Shown here piece after piece: positions 1 to 5,839 of a stretch of DNA of 7,275 nucleotides. The notes under the pieces are model-generated. The model had not been told where the DNA came from. It was given only the letters and a program-made list of their open reading frames with translations, and ran no database searches. Both the position numbers and the translations under genes were made by a program. Location of the stretch: NCBI GenBank assembly GCA_009926245.1, contig RFPG01000060.1, forward strand, positions 1 through 7,275, read 5' to 3'. The stretch is from Sphingobacteriia bacterium. Lineage in GTDB: Bacteria > Bacteroidota > Bacteroidia > UBA7662. Position 1 is the stretch's first letter, and the number at the start of each line of letters is the position of its first letter.

Positions 1-1
1 T

Positions 2-667
2 TCCACTCGAATTTCGGTGTGGACCTCCGTTTTCCTTCTGCTGGTAGGGACGGTAGTTTTCTTGATGTTGGAGCAACAATCCGGGGGAACACTTCTTCAT
101 CACCGTGGGTTTTATGCTTGGGTTGATGCTTTTTTTGCCTCGGCATCCGCCAGAACAGCGGGCTTTAACACCTTGGATGTGATGGCCTTTGGCGTGCCAA
201 CCTGCCTGCTCATGATTTTCTTGATGTTCATCGGCGGAGGGTCCGGCTCGACTGCGGGAGGGATCAAGACCTCCACCTTTACCCTGTTGGTATTAGCTGT
301 TTGGTCTACGATTCGTAACAAAAGACAATTGGAATTGGGCGGTCGTTCCATCCCTTTTGATCTCCTCAACAAGGCCTATACCATCTTCTTTTTTTCGGCC
401 TCCTATGTCTTTGGCTGCACTTTTGTTTTAGCTGTTTTGGAACCCACGATTCCCATACTCGACCTGGTTTTTGAAGAAGTGTCTGCCTTTTGCACCGTGG
501 GCCTCAGCCGGGGTCCCACCATGGCCATGGGGTCGGCAGGTCGAGCTATTCTGATGTTATCCATGTTTGTAGGTCGGGTCGGCACTCTCACCTTGGCCTT
601 TGCCTTGGCTTCCAAAAGCGAGAACCAAAATTACAGTTACCCCAAAGCCCACGTGCTCATCGGTTAA
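2..667 (+). CDS. ktrB: TrkH/KtrB-type K+ transporter membrane subunit, C-terminal half (5' truncated)
   Basis: Integral membrane pore subunit for potassium (or Na+/K+) uptake, normally working with a cytosolic KtrA/TrkA RCK subunit. The frame is open from base 2, so the gene starts outside the window; 221 residues are visible out of about 440-600 for the family. The start of the visible part (STRISVWTSVF, then a hydrophobic helix ending FLMLE) matches the beginning of the third membrane-pore-membrane repeat. The third pore-loop filter is TAGFNT (residues 52-57 of the visible part). The glycine-rich gating loop is IGGGSGSTAGGIKT (77-90). The fourth filter is TVGLS (165-169), followed by MFVGRVGTLTLAFAL. 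It ends in a short polar tail (NYSYPKAHVLIG) and TAA. No ktrA follows, because the next gene converges from the other strand with only 19 bp between stop codons. TrkH rather than KtrB cannot be excluded without the N-terminal half. Confidence 0.9.
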   Translation, partial: STRISVWTSVFLLLVGTVVFLMLEQQSGGTLLHHRGFYAWVDAFFASASARTAGFNTLDVMAFGVPTCLLMIFLMFIGGGSGSTAGGIKTSTFTLLVLAVWSTIRNKRQLELGGRSIPFDLLNKAYTIFFFSASYVFGCTFVLAVLEPTIPILDLVFEEVSAFCTVGLSRGPTMAMGSAGRAILMLSMFVGRVGTLTLAFALASKSENQNYSYPKAHVLIG

Positions 668-686
668 GAAAAGCGAGAGCGATGGG

Positions 687-1934
687 TTACGATTGGCGAA
701 TGGCTTCAACCGGATCCATGCGACCGGCTCGGACCGCCGGCAAAACACCTGCGATCAAGCCAATCAACGCCGATATCACACAGGCGGTGGCTACATTTTG
801 CCAAAGCAGGACCAATTTCTGGTCCATCCACGCGTTGACAATCAAAACCGTCAGGCCAACCCCGAATAGGCCCACGATGCCCCCCATCAAACTCAGGACC
901 ACCGATTCGATCAAAAACTGCAAAATGACAAAGGAACGCCGGGCGCCCAGAGCCATTTGGATACCAATTTGGGGGGTCCGTTCGTAGACCGATACAAACA
1001 TGATGTTGGCAATCCCAAAACCGCCTACCAACAACGAAAATCCACCGACCAACCAACCAATGATCCCAAGGGTGGCAAAGGTGCTTTGGAGTTGATTGGC
1101 GATGAGCGAAAGTTGATTGAGCGCAAAATTGTCTTCTTTGCGGGGGGATAGCCGGCGTATGGCCCTCATGTGGCCCTTCAATTCAGCTTTGAACTCGGAA
1201 GCAGGCACGCCCGATCCCGGTTTGGTGATTAAGAGAGGATAAAAATCTTCAAAACGACTGCCCTTGGTTTTGCGTAGCCATTGCAAAGGCAGAAGTGCGA
1301 CCTCATCCAGGCTGGTATTGGCTGAATTGTTCCCTTCCAATCGGACGACACCGACCACCAGGGCCTTTTGGCCCATGGCTTGGATGCTGCGTCCAATAGC
1401 TAGCTCGGAACTCCCAAACAAATCCTTGGCCAATTGAGCGCCCAAGACCACCCTACGAGCACCGGCAGCCGATTCAGAAGGCTGAAAAAAACGCCCTCGC
1501 TCCAATTCAAAGGATCTCAGCTGGGGGTAATCGTGGGATACGGCATAGGCCTTGACCTGATTGCGGACGCGGCCTGGGGCGGTGATCTTCTCCAATTCCA
1601 GGTCCACCATCATGGCCACTTTGGCCCGGTTGCGGCTGCGTTGTTGCAATTCAACAAATTCGCGATAGGATGGCTGGGGCCTGGCCATGTATTTCCACCA
1701 AGGGTATTCGGAATTGAAGCCCCAGGGCCACTTTTCGACATAAACCACATCGTTTCCCAGATTGGCAAGGGAGCTACGGATCTGCAATTCCCAAGAGTCC
1801 ACCAAGGTAAAAACCGTGATAACCGTGAAAATTCCGATCGAAATCCCCAACAAGGACAGGAAGGTCCGCAAACGATTGGACCAAAGCGAAAAAAAGGCCA
1901 TCCTGGCCCCTTCTCGAAAGGGAAACAACCCCAT
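687..1934 (-). CDS. MacB/FtsX-family ABC transporter permease
   Basis: Inner-membrane permease of an ABC system of the MacB/LolC/FtsX superfamily, which generally couples cytosolic ATP hydrolysis to work on periplasmic substrates rather than classic translocation. The 415 residues have the family order: a short cytosolic start (MGLFPFREGARMAF), a first membrane helix at about 25-45 (SLLGISIGIFTVITVFTLV), a large periplasmic MacB-PCD-type domain to about 285, then three helices at about 289-315, 335-368 and 380-402. The cytosolic coupling segment ERTPQIGIQMALGA follows helix 2, and the C-terminus is the usual RAGRMDPVEAIRQS. I chose the ATG at 1934. The frame is open further to a TTG at 1961, but the nine extra residues do not fit the family. 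There is no ATPase domain, so it needs a separate ATPase; the one at 4796-5539 is a candidate. No MacA-like adaptor is in view. Substrate unknown. Confidence 0.9.
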   Translation of the reverse strand: MGLFPFREGARMAFFSLWSNRLRTFLSLLGISIGIFTVITVFTLVDSWELQIRSSLANLGNDVVYVEKWPWGFNSEYPWWKYMARPQPSYREFVELQQRSRNRAKVAMMVDLELEKITAPGRVRNQVKAYAVSHDYPQLRSFELERGRFFQPSESAAGARRVVLGAQLAKDLFGSSELAIGRSIQAMGQKALVVGVVRLEGNNSANTSLDEVALLPLQWLRKTKGSRFEDFYPLLITKPGSGVPASEFKAELKGHMRAIRRLSPRKEDNFALNQLSLIANQLQSTFATLGIIGWLVGGFSLLVGGFGIANIMFVSVYERTPQIGIQMALGARRSFVILQFLIESVVLSLMGGIVGLFGVGLTVLIVNAWMDQKLVLLWQNVATACVISALIGLIAGVLPAVRAGRMDPVEAIRQS

Positions 1935-1966
1935 GCCTGTTTTTGAAACTGGACCCTGCAAAACGA

Positions 1967-2000
1967 TTCGGATTAACGCCTCAAGTTTACATTATCTTTG
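1967..2000 (+). promoter_or_regulatory. Candidate Bacteroidota-type promoter for queA
   Basis: TATCTTTG at 1993-2000 matches the Bacteroidota -7 box TAnnTTTG exactly. The best -33 partner is TTCG at 1967-1970, 22 bp upstream, which is weak against the consensus TTTG. Transcription would begin near 2006, leaving a leader of about 25 nt before the TTG start at 2030. The position in the divergent gap and the exact -7 match are the evidence; the -33 box is the weak part. Confidence 0.4.
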
Positions 2001-2015
2001 GCCTTTCTTCCCAAA
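1982..2015 (-). promoter_or_regulatory. Possible promoter for the ABC permease (weak)
   Basis: Read on the minus strand, a TTTG at 2015-2012 is followed after 22 bp by TAAACTTG at 1989-1982. That is one mismatch from the Bacteroidota -7 consensus TAnnTTTG, at an acceptable spacing from a -33 TTTG. It would start transcription roughly 40 bp before the permease ATG. It overlaps the better candidate promoter for queA on the other strand, so the two could interfere. This is a pattern match only. Confidence 0.2.
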
Positions 2016-2029
2016 AAACACCCCTGCCC

Positions 2030-3079
2030 TTGAAATTATCCGAATTTAAGTTCGAGCTCCCCTCCAGCCTGATCGCTGCCCAACCGCTGCCCAACCGGGA
2101 TGATTCTCGGATGATGGTGATCAATCGCAAAACCCAAACCATTGAACACCGGCAGTTTCGGGATATCCTGGACCTGTTCAGCGAAGGCGACAGCCTGGTT
2201 TTGAACAATTCCAAAGTATTCCGGGCCCGCATGTATGGCAATAAAGAGAAGACCGGCGCCATGATCGAAGTCTTTTTGCTAAGGGAACTCAATGCATCCA
2301 TGCGCATGTGGGATGCCTTGGTCGATCCGGCCCGGAAAATTCGGGTTGGCAACAAGCTTTATTTTGGAGAAAACGACGAGTTAATCGCCGAAGTGGTGGA
2401 CAATACCACCTCCCGCGGCAGGACCATTCGATTCATTTTTGATGGTGATGACGAGGGTTACCGCAAAGCCCTCACCACCTTTGGAGAAACACCTCTGCCC
2501 AAGGAAATGGGCAGGGAGGTACAGCCCGAAGACGAGGAACGCTACCAAACCATTTTTGCCAAGAGGATTGGGGCTGTTGCTGCTCCTACGGCCGGCATGC
2601 ATTTTAGCAGGGCGGTTCTCAAGCGCATGGAATTGAAAGGAATCGAAACCCCCGAAATCACATTGCACGTTGGTCTCGGTGTCTTTAAACCGGTTGAGGT
2701 CGAAGATCTGACCAAGCACAAACCGGAATCCGAGTTCTTTGAGGTGGATGAAAACGCGGCCCAAGTCATCAACCGCAGCCTCATGAACAATCACCGGGTC
2801 TGCGCGGTGGGAACCACCACGCTTCGGGCCTTGGAAGCTTCCATGTCAGCCGGTCGCAAAGTCAAACCGACCACCGGTTGGACCGATAAGTTCATGTTTC
2901 CTCCGCATAACTTCCAGTTAGCCGATTCCCTCTTGACGAATTTTCAATTACCGGAATCCACCTCCTTGATGATTGCCTCTTCTTTTGCAGGTCAAGATTT
3001 TTTGCGCGAAGTCTACCGCGTGGCCATCAGCGAAAAATATCGTTTTTTTGCCTACGGGGACGCGCTGCTGATTCTTTGA
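2030..3079 (+). CDS. queA: S-adenosylmethionine:tRNA ribosyltransferase-isomerase (QueA)
   Basis: Cytosolic enzyme of queuosine synthesis. It transfers and isomerises the ribose of S-adenosylmethionine onto 7-aminomethyl-7-deazaguanine at the wobble position of GUN-anticodon tRNAs, giving epoxyqueuosine. The family motifs are present in order: NRDDSR (residues 22-27), LNNSKVFRAR, PTAGMHF (186-192), LHVGLGVFKPVEVEDLTKHK, VGTTTLRALE, TNFQLPEST (from 303), and YRFFAYGDALLIL at the end. At 349 residues it has the usual family length. The start is TTG at 2030: the protein then begins MKLSEFKFELP, the usual Bacteroidota beginning, and no in-frame ATG lies nearby. The frame is open upstream to a TTG at 1943, but that adds 29 residues without family resemblance. 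There is no Shine-Dalgarno sequence. One oddity is Q306, where the family motif normally reads TNFH. The stop codon lies inside a 42-bp tandem repeat. Confidence 0.96.
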   Translation: MKLSEFKFELPSSLIAAQPLPNRDDSRMMVINRKTQTIEHRQFRDILDLFSEGDSLVLNNSKVFRARMYGNKEKTGAMIEVFLLRELNASMRMWDALVDPARKIRVGNKLYFGENDELIAEVVDNTTSRGRTIRFIFDGDDEGYRKALTTFGETPLPKEMGREVQPEDEERYQTIFAKRIGAVAAPTAGMHFSRAVLKRMELKGIETPEITLHVGLGVFKPVEVEDLTKHKPESEFFEVDENAAQVINRSLMNNHRVCAVGTTTLRALEASMSAGRKVKPTTGWTDKFMFPPHNFQLADSLLTNFQLPESTSLMIASSFAGQDFLREVYRVAISEKYRFFAYGDALLIL

Positions 3080-3147
3080 TTGCGCGGCTGATTCTCATTG
3101 TAGATGCTGCTCATTCGCTGATGAAGCTGCTGATTCTCTTTTGAATC
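3064..3147 (+). repeat. Imperfect 42-bp tandem duplication of the queA 3' end
   Basis: Bases 3064-3105 and 3106-3147 align without gaps with 29 of 42 identities (28 of the first 36). Within each copy the word GCTGATTCT, or a variant, occurs twice, at 3067, 3087, 3109 and 3129, so there is also a shorter period of about 20-22 bp. The first copy includes the last queA codons and stop (CTG CTG ATT CTT TGA). The second copy, in the same frame because 42 is a multiple of 3, reads CTG CTC ATT CGC TGA. This suggests an old duplication that included the stop codon. I see no strong hairpin or T-tract in it, so it does not look like a standard terminator. Confidence 0.6.
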
Positions 3148-3153
3148 CCTTGT

Positions 3154-3161
3154 TACCTTTG
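3154..3161 (+). promoter_or_regulatory. Candidate -7 box for the TerC-family gene
   Basis: TACCTTTG fits the Bacteroidota -7 consensus TAnnTTTG and lies 39 bp before the ATG at 3201, giving a predicted leader of about 34 nt. No good -33 box sits at the usual 19-23 bp; the TTTG at 3140-3143 is only 10 bp upstream. The leader is too short for a yybP-ykoY manganese riboswitch, which often precedes TerC-family genes in other phyla. Confidence 0.33.
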
Positions 3162-3200
3162 TTTCGATCGTAGCCCTCTTAAATTTCTTCATTATTCACT

Positions 3201-3920
3201 ATGGAATGGTTGGTCTCCTTGTTAACCCTAACAATCCTGGAAATCGTTCTGGGAATTGATAACATTATCTTTATTTCGATTCTAACCGATAAGCTCCCGG
3301 CCGTGGAGCGTCGCAAAATTCAGCGCCTCGGCTTGCTCCTGGCCCTTGGATTCCGAATCATTTTATTGTTAAGCATTAGTTGGTTGCTCGGGCTTACGGA
3401 GGCCCTCTTTACCTTAGGACCTTGGTCCCCTAGCACCAAAGATTTGGTCCTTTTGGGCGGCGGACTTTTCCTCCTCGCCAAAACCACCTCCGAATTGCAT
3501 ACCAAAGTCAATCACCTGGAGCACCGAGGAGATCACCCCGACGAAGCCCCCTCCAAAAAGAAGAACGCCAAAGCCGGGACTTGGCTGATTGCCCAAATTG
3601 TTTTGATTGACATGGTCTTTTCGTTTGACTCCATTTTGACAGCCATTGGCCTCAGCGATCAAATCCAAGTGATGATTGCCGCCATTATCATTTCGATGGG
3701 CGTCATGCTTGCTCTAGCAGATCAAATTGGGCAATTCATCCAAAAGCAGCCTTCCCTCCAAATTCTGGCGCTCTCCTTCTTGATGCTGATTGGCTTTATG
3801 CTCCTGGTGGAAGGCTTCCACTTTGAAGTGCCCAAAGGTTATTTGTATTTCGCTTTGGCCTTTTCGACCACTGTGGAACTCTTGCGTCAACGCTTTGAGC
3901 GCAAGCAACCCAATTCATAG
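3201..3920 (+). CDS. terC: TerC-family integral membrane protein (probable metal-ion exporter)
   Basis: Multi-pass inner-membrane protein of the TerC family. Studied members are linked to tellurite resistance and, for the Alx/MeeF/YkoY branch, to manganese export. The two family signatures are present: EIVLGIDNIIF near the N-terminus (E14, D20, N21) and LIDMVFSFDSIL in the second half (D137, D143), acidic motifs inside membrane helices that are the likely metal sites. About seven hydrophobic segments are visible. A charged, histidine-containing loop at 95-126 (three His between residues 100 and 112, then a lysine cluster SKKKNAK) separates the halves. At 239 residues it is a compact TerC without a C-terminal CBS domain. 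The ATG at 3201 starts right at the family N-terminus (MEWLVSLLTLTILE) and is preceded by AT-rich sequence with no Shine-Dalgarno. It is probably transcribed alone. The substrate cannot be read from the sequence, and the symbol denotes the family rather than tested tellurite resistance. Confidence 0.92.
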   Translation: MEWLVSLLTLTILEIVLGIDNIIFISILTDKLPAVERRKIQRLGLLLALGFRIILLLSISWLLGLTEALFTLGPWSPSTKDLVLLGGGLFLLAKTTSELHTKVNHLEHRGDHPDEAPSKKKNAKAGTWLIAQIVLIDMVFSFDSILTAIGLSDQIQVMIAAIIISMGVMLALADQIGQFIQKQPSLQILALSFLMLIGFMLLVEGFHFEVPKGYLYFALAFSTTVELLRQRFERKQPNS

Positions 3921-3926
3921 AAAATC

Positions 3927-3945
3927 GTCCCGCATTCTGAGGGAC
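3927..3945. terminator. Possible small hairpin between convergent genes
   Basis: GTCCC at 3927-3931 can pair with GGGAC at 3941-3945 across a 9-nt loop. It lies in the 38 bp between the convergent stop codons of the TerC-family gene and the DUF2795-like gene. The stem is only 5 bp and has no T-tract downstream, though AAAA at 3921-3924 would be a short U-run for transcripts from the right. It is weak as an intrinsic terminator. Confidence 0.22.
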
Positions 3946-3958
3946 CGGATTTCCCCGC

Positions 3959-4180
3959 TTAGTACTCGTCTTCGTTAAAAAAGAAATCGTCCTTGGTCGG
4001 ATAATCCGGCCAAATTTCTTCAATCGTTTCGTACGGTTCCCCGTCGTCTTCGAGTTCCTGTAAATTTTCGATGACCTCCATGGGGGCACCTGACCGAATG
4101 GCGTAATCGATCAGTTCCTCCTTGGTGGCAGGCCAAGGGGCGTCTTCGAGGTGAGATGCCAATTCGAGCGTCCAATACAT
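3959..4180 (-). CDS. Small acidic DUF2795-like protein
   Basis: A 73-residue cytosolic protein of unknown function. Its middle (PWPATKEELIDYAIRSGA, then a VIENLQEL helix and YETIEEIW) follows the DUF2795 pattern of a P-x-T-K-x-E-L helix, a Gly-Ala turn, a second helix and a Tyr-containing end. The tail is DYPTKDDFFFNEDEY. It is very acidic, with 22 Asp/Glu against 3 Lys/Arg, which is unusual for a DNA-binding protein despite the short helix-turn-helix-like layout. I chose the ATG at 4180 because MYWTLELASHLED is the N-terminus I associate with Bacteroidota homologues. The open frame continues upstream to 4300 but there overlaps the adenosyltransferase in another frame. There is no Shine-Dalgarno; the base order just before ATG is AAAATTACCT. 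It is last in line after the four-gene operon but separated from it by 46 bp with a candidate promoter, so it is probably expressed on its own as well. Confidence 0.85.
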   Translation of the reverse strand: MYWTLELASHLEDAPWPATKEELIDYAIRSGAPMEVIENLQELEDDGEPYETIEEIWPDYPTKDDFFFNEDEY

Positions 4181-4200
4181 AGGTAATTTTGAATTGTAGG

Positions 4201-4230
4201 CAAAGATAGACGATTCGTGCAACCAGTCAA
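4201..4230 (-). promoter_or_regulatory. Candidate Bacteroidota-type promoter for the DUF2795-like gene
   Basis: On the minus strand, TATCTTTG at 4208-4201 is an exact TAnnTTTG -7 box, identical to that before queA. A TTG at 4230-4228, preceded on the minus strand by AC, lies exactly 19 bp upstream, the preferred spacing for the -33 element. Transcription would start around 4195, giving a leader of about 15 nt. The -33 element overlaps the stop codon of the adenosyltransferase gene (4229-4227). This is the best-supported promoter in the window. Confidence 0.5.
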
Positions 4231-4799
4231 GTCCCCCGTGCAGGGTTCCACAAGGTGGCTTCGCAACCCCTGGCGCGGAGTATATCCCGGGCCAGGACAA
4301 AGAAATAATCCGATAAGCGGTTCAGGGTGATGATGACCGGGGCCAGTCGGTCGCCCTCCTCGGGAAGGGCCTCGGTTAAGGCCACGGCTTGCCGCTCAGC
4401 GCGGCGGCAAACAGTGCGGACGACCTGGCACATCGCCGAAACCGGATGCCCCCCGGCCAAAATAAAATTCCGGAGAGGCGGTAACCCGGCGTCCATGCGG
4501 TCCATTTCCAATTCCAACGCCGATACCAATTCGACCGGGATGGCTGGTAGTTTCCAGGTCTGGACCTGCAGCGCATTTTCGGCGGCCAAATGGGAGCCCA
4601 GGGTGAATAAAGCCTCTTGGATTTGGGTCAGGAGGTTCCGGTAGGTTTCCATGCCCTCCTGCTCCTTGAGTAGGCCAACCCAAGCGTTGAGTTCATCGAT
4701 GGTTCCGTAGGCCTCCAGCCGGGGGTCCGATTTGGAAACCCGTTGTCCTCCAAGCAAGGAGCTTTGACCAGCATCCCCGGTTTTGGTATAAATTTTCAT
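4227..4799 (-). CDS. pduO: Cob(I)alamin adenosyltransferase, PduO type
   Basis: Cytosolic ATP:corrinoid adenosyltransferase. It moves the 5'-deoxyadenosyl group of ATP onto cob(I)alamin to make adenosylcobalamin, the cofactor of enzymes such as methylmalonyl-CoA mutase. The 190 residues cover the whole PduO domain: the ATP-binding start [17 protein letters not shown] (TKTGDAG at 5-11), [12 protein letters not shown] (31-42), NFILAGG (111-117), RTVCRRAER (128-136) and [13 protein letters not shown] (159-171). Helical bundles of this family act as trimers. It is unrelated to the CobA/BtuR P-loop type. The ATG at 4799 overlaps the stop of the upstream ABC ATPase gene as ATGA, so it is probably translationally coupled. 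An oddity is Q125: the family usually has His just before the RxxxRRAER helix (…LHxAR…), while here it reads MCQVVR. No other B12 gene is in view. The symbol refers to family type only. Confidence 0.94.
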   Translation of the reverse strand: MKIYTKTGDAGQSSLLGGQRVSKSDPRLEAYGTIDELNAWVGLLKEQEGMETYRNLLTQIQEALFTLGSHLAAENALQVQTWKLPAIPVELVSALELEMDRMDAGLPPLRNFILAGGHPVSAMCQVVRTVCRRAERQAVALTEALPEEGDRLAPVIITLNRLSDYFFVLARDILRARGCEATLWNPARGT

Positions 4800-5539
4800 G
4801 CAGGATCGTTCAGAGGCGATGGCGTAGTCGAACCAACGCGTTGGGGGTTTTGGTTTTGATCGGATTCGACCACCCCGTCTTTGAGGCGGACCATTCGGTG
4901 GGCATGCCGTGCGATATCTTCTTCGTGGGTTACCAAAACGATGGTATTGCCCAGAGCATGAATCGTAGCAAAAAGTTCCATGATTTCGATGGAGGTCTTG
5001 GAATCCAGGTTGCCGGTGGGCTCATCGGCCAAAATCAAGGAAGGTCGATTGACCAATGCACGGGCCACCGCAACACGCTGCCGTTGCCCCCCGGATAACT
5101 CGTTGGGTTTGTGCGAAACCCGATCTCCCAGACCCACTTGATTCAGAACTTCCAGCGCTCTTTCTAGTCGTTGGGCCTCAGAAACCCCGGCATAAATAAG
5201 TGGCAGGGCTACGTTATCCAAGGCCGACAAGCGGGGCAGCAGGTTAAATGTTTGAAAGACGAATCCTATTTCTTTGTTACGAATCTGCGCCAATTGATTA
5301 TCGTTCAAACCAGCAACGTCTTGGCCGTTGAGCCAATAAGACCCAGCGCTGGGAGAATCCAGGCAACCAATCAGATTCATCAAGGTGGACTTCCCCGAGC
5401 CCGATGGCCCCATCAAGGCCACATACTCGTTGCGCTCGATACTCAAATCCACCCCACGGAGGGCGTAGATGGTTTCTTCCCCCATTCGGTACAATCGTTG
5501 AATTCCCCGAAGGGCGATGACGGTGCTATCCTGAATCAT
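4796..5539 (-). CDS. ABC transporter ATP-binding protein, MacB/LolD type
   Basis: Cytosolic ATPase subunit of an ABC system (247 residues). Walker A is GPSGSGKST (44-52), Q-loop Q96 lies in [13 protein letters not shown], the signature is [15 protein letters not shown] (148-162), Walker B is LILADEPTG with catalytic E173, the D-loop is NLDS (177-180) and the switch is H205 in [10 protein letters not shown]. All key residues are intact. The wording LMNLIGCLD and [13 protein letters not shown] is typical of the ATPases that serve MacB, LolCDE and FtsX-type permeases. The C-terminus carries a polar tail of about 20 residues (after DGVVESD). Its ATG at 5539 overlaps the gatC stop, and its stop overlaps the next start, each as ATGA. 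No permease is in this operon; the MacB-type permease at 687-1934 is the nearest candidate partner, about 2.9 kb away. Substrate unknown. Confidence 0.95.
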   Translation of the reverse strand: MIQDSTVIALRGIQRLYRMGEETIYALRGVDLSIERNEYVALMGPSGSGKSTLMNLIGCLDSPSAGSYWLNGQDVAGLNDNQLAQIRNKEIGFVFQTFNLLPRLSALDNVALPLIYAGVSEAQRLERALEVLNQVGLGDRVSHKPNELSGGQRQRVAVARALVNRPSLILADEPTGNLDSKTSIEIMELFATIHALGNTIVLVTHEEDIARHAHRMVRLKDGVVESDQNQNPQRVGSTTPSPLNDPA

Positions 5540-5835
5540 CCGCCTGATTTCTTGAGGACTTTGGGGACCCGGAAATAATCAGAGTCCTTGGATGGGGCGT
5601 TCATGAGGGCCTCCTCATGGCTGGTTTCGGCGATGATCCGATCTTCACGGGGCGCCAAGCCGTTTTCGTTCATGTAAACCAACGGAGCAACCCCTTCGGT
5701 GGGGGCCTGATCCAAAACCCGGGCGTATTCCAGGAAACGATTCATGTCTTCGAGCATGGCATCGGCCCGATTCGGGTCCCATTCCAAACGGGCCAGATGG
5801 GTGATGCGCTCCAGGGTTTCAAGGTTGACCTTCAT
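5536..5835 (-). CDS. gatC: Asp-tRNA(Asn)/Glu-tRNA(Gln) amidotransferase subunit C (GatC)
   Basis: Small subunit of the GatCAB complex, which converts misacylated Glu-tRNA(Gln) and/or Asp-tRNA(Asn) to the correct amide form. GatC wraps between GatA and GatB and stabilises them. The 99 residues are the normal length. Family marks are [12 protein letters not shown] (residues 8-19), a helix with [21 protein letters not shown], then LAPREDRI (60-67), [16 protein letters not shown] (79-94). The start is ATG at 5835 ([11 protein letters not shown]), 4 bp after the stop of the acyltransferase gene. The frame is open to a TTG at 5901, but that would overlap the preceding gene and add 22 residues unlike GatC. 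The stop overlaps the ATPase start as ATGA. gatA and gatB are not in view. There is no Shine-Dalgarno. Confidence 0.94.
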   Translation of the reverse strand: MKVNLETLERITHLARLEWDPNRADAMLEDMNRFLEYARVLDQAPTEGVAPLVYMNENGLAPREDRIIAETSHEEALMNAPSKDSDYFRVPKVLKKSGG

Positions 5836-5839
5836 GTGC

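Noticed and set aside
490..987. 165-codon open frame on the plus strand
   Set aside because: It overlaps the end of the K+ transporter in another frame and then the permease antisense. The Thr/Arg/Pro-rich translation resembles no protein family.
1434..1946. 170-codon open frame on the plus strand
   Set aside because: It lies wholly antisense to the clear ABC permease gene, and its translation (Gly, Pro, His rich, no family resemblance) is what a shadow frame of this gene would give.
3064..3147. CRISPR array
   Set aside because: The repeat units are degenerate, directly adjacent and without unique spacers, and no cas gene is near.
3080..3200. Manganese (yybP-ykoY) riboswitch before the TerC-family gene
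   Set aside because: The 121-bp gap is largely occupied by the tandem repeat, the predicted leader is about 34 nt, and I could not find the paired-helix layout of that riboswitch.
4181..4300. N-terminal extension of the DUF2795-like protein to 4300
   Set aside because: The extra 40 residues would overlap the adenosyltransferase C-terminus out of frame and look unrelated to the family. ATG at 4180 gives the expected beginning MYWTLELASHLED.
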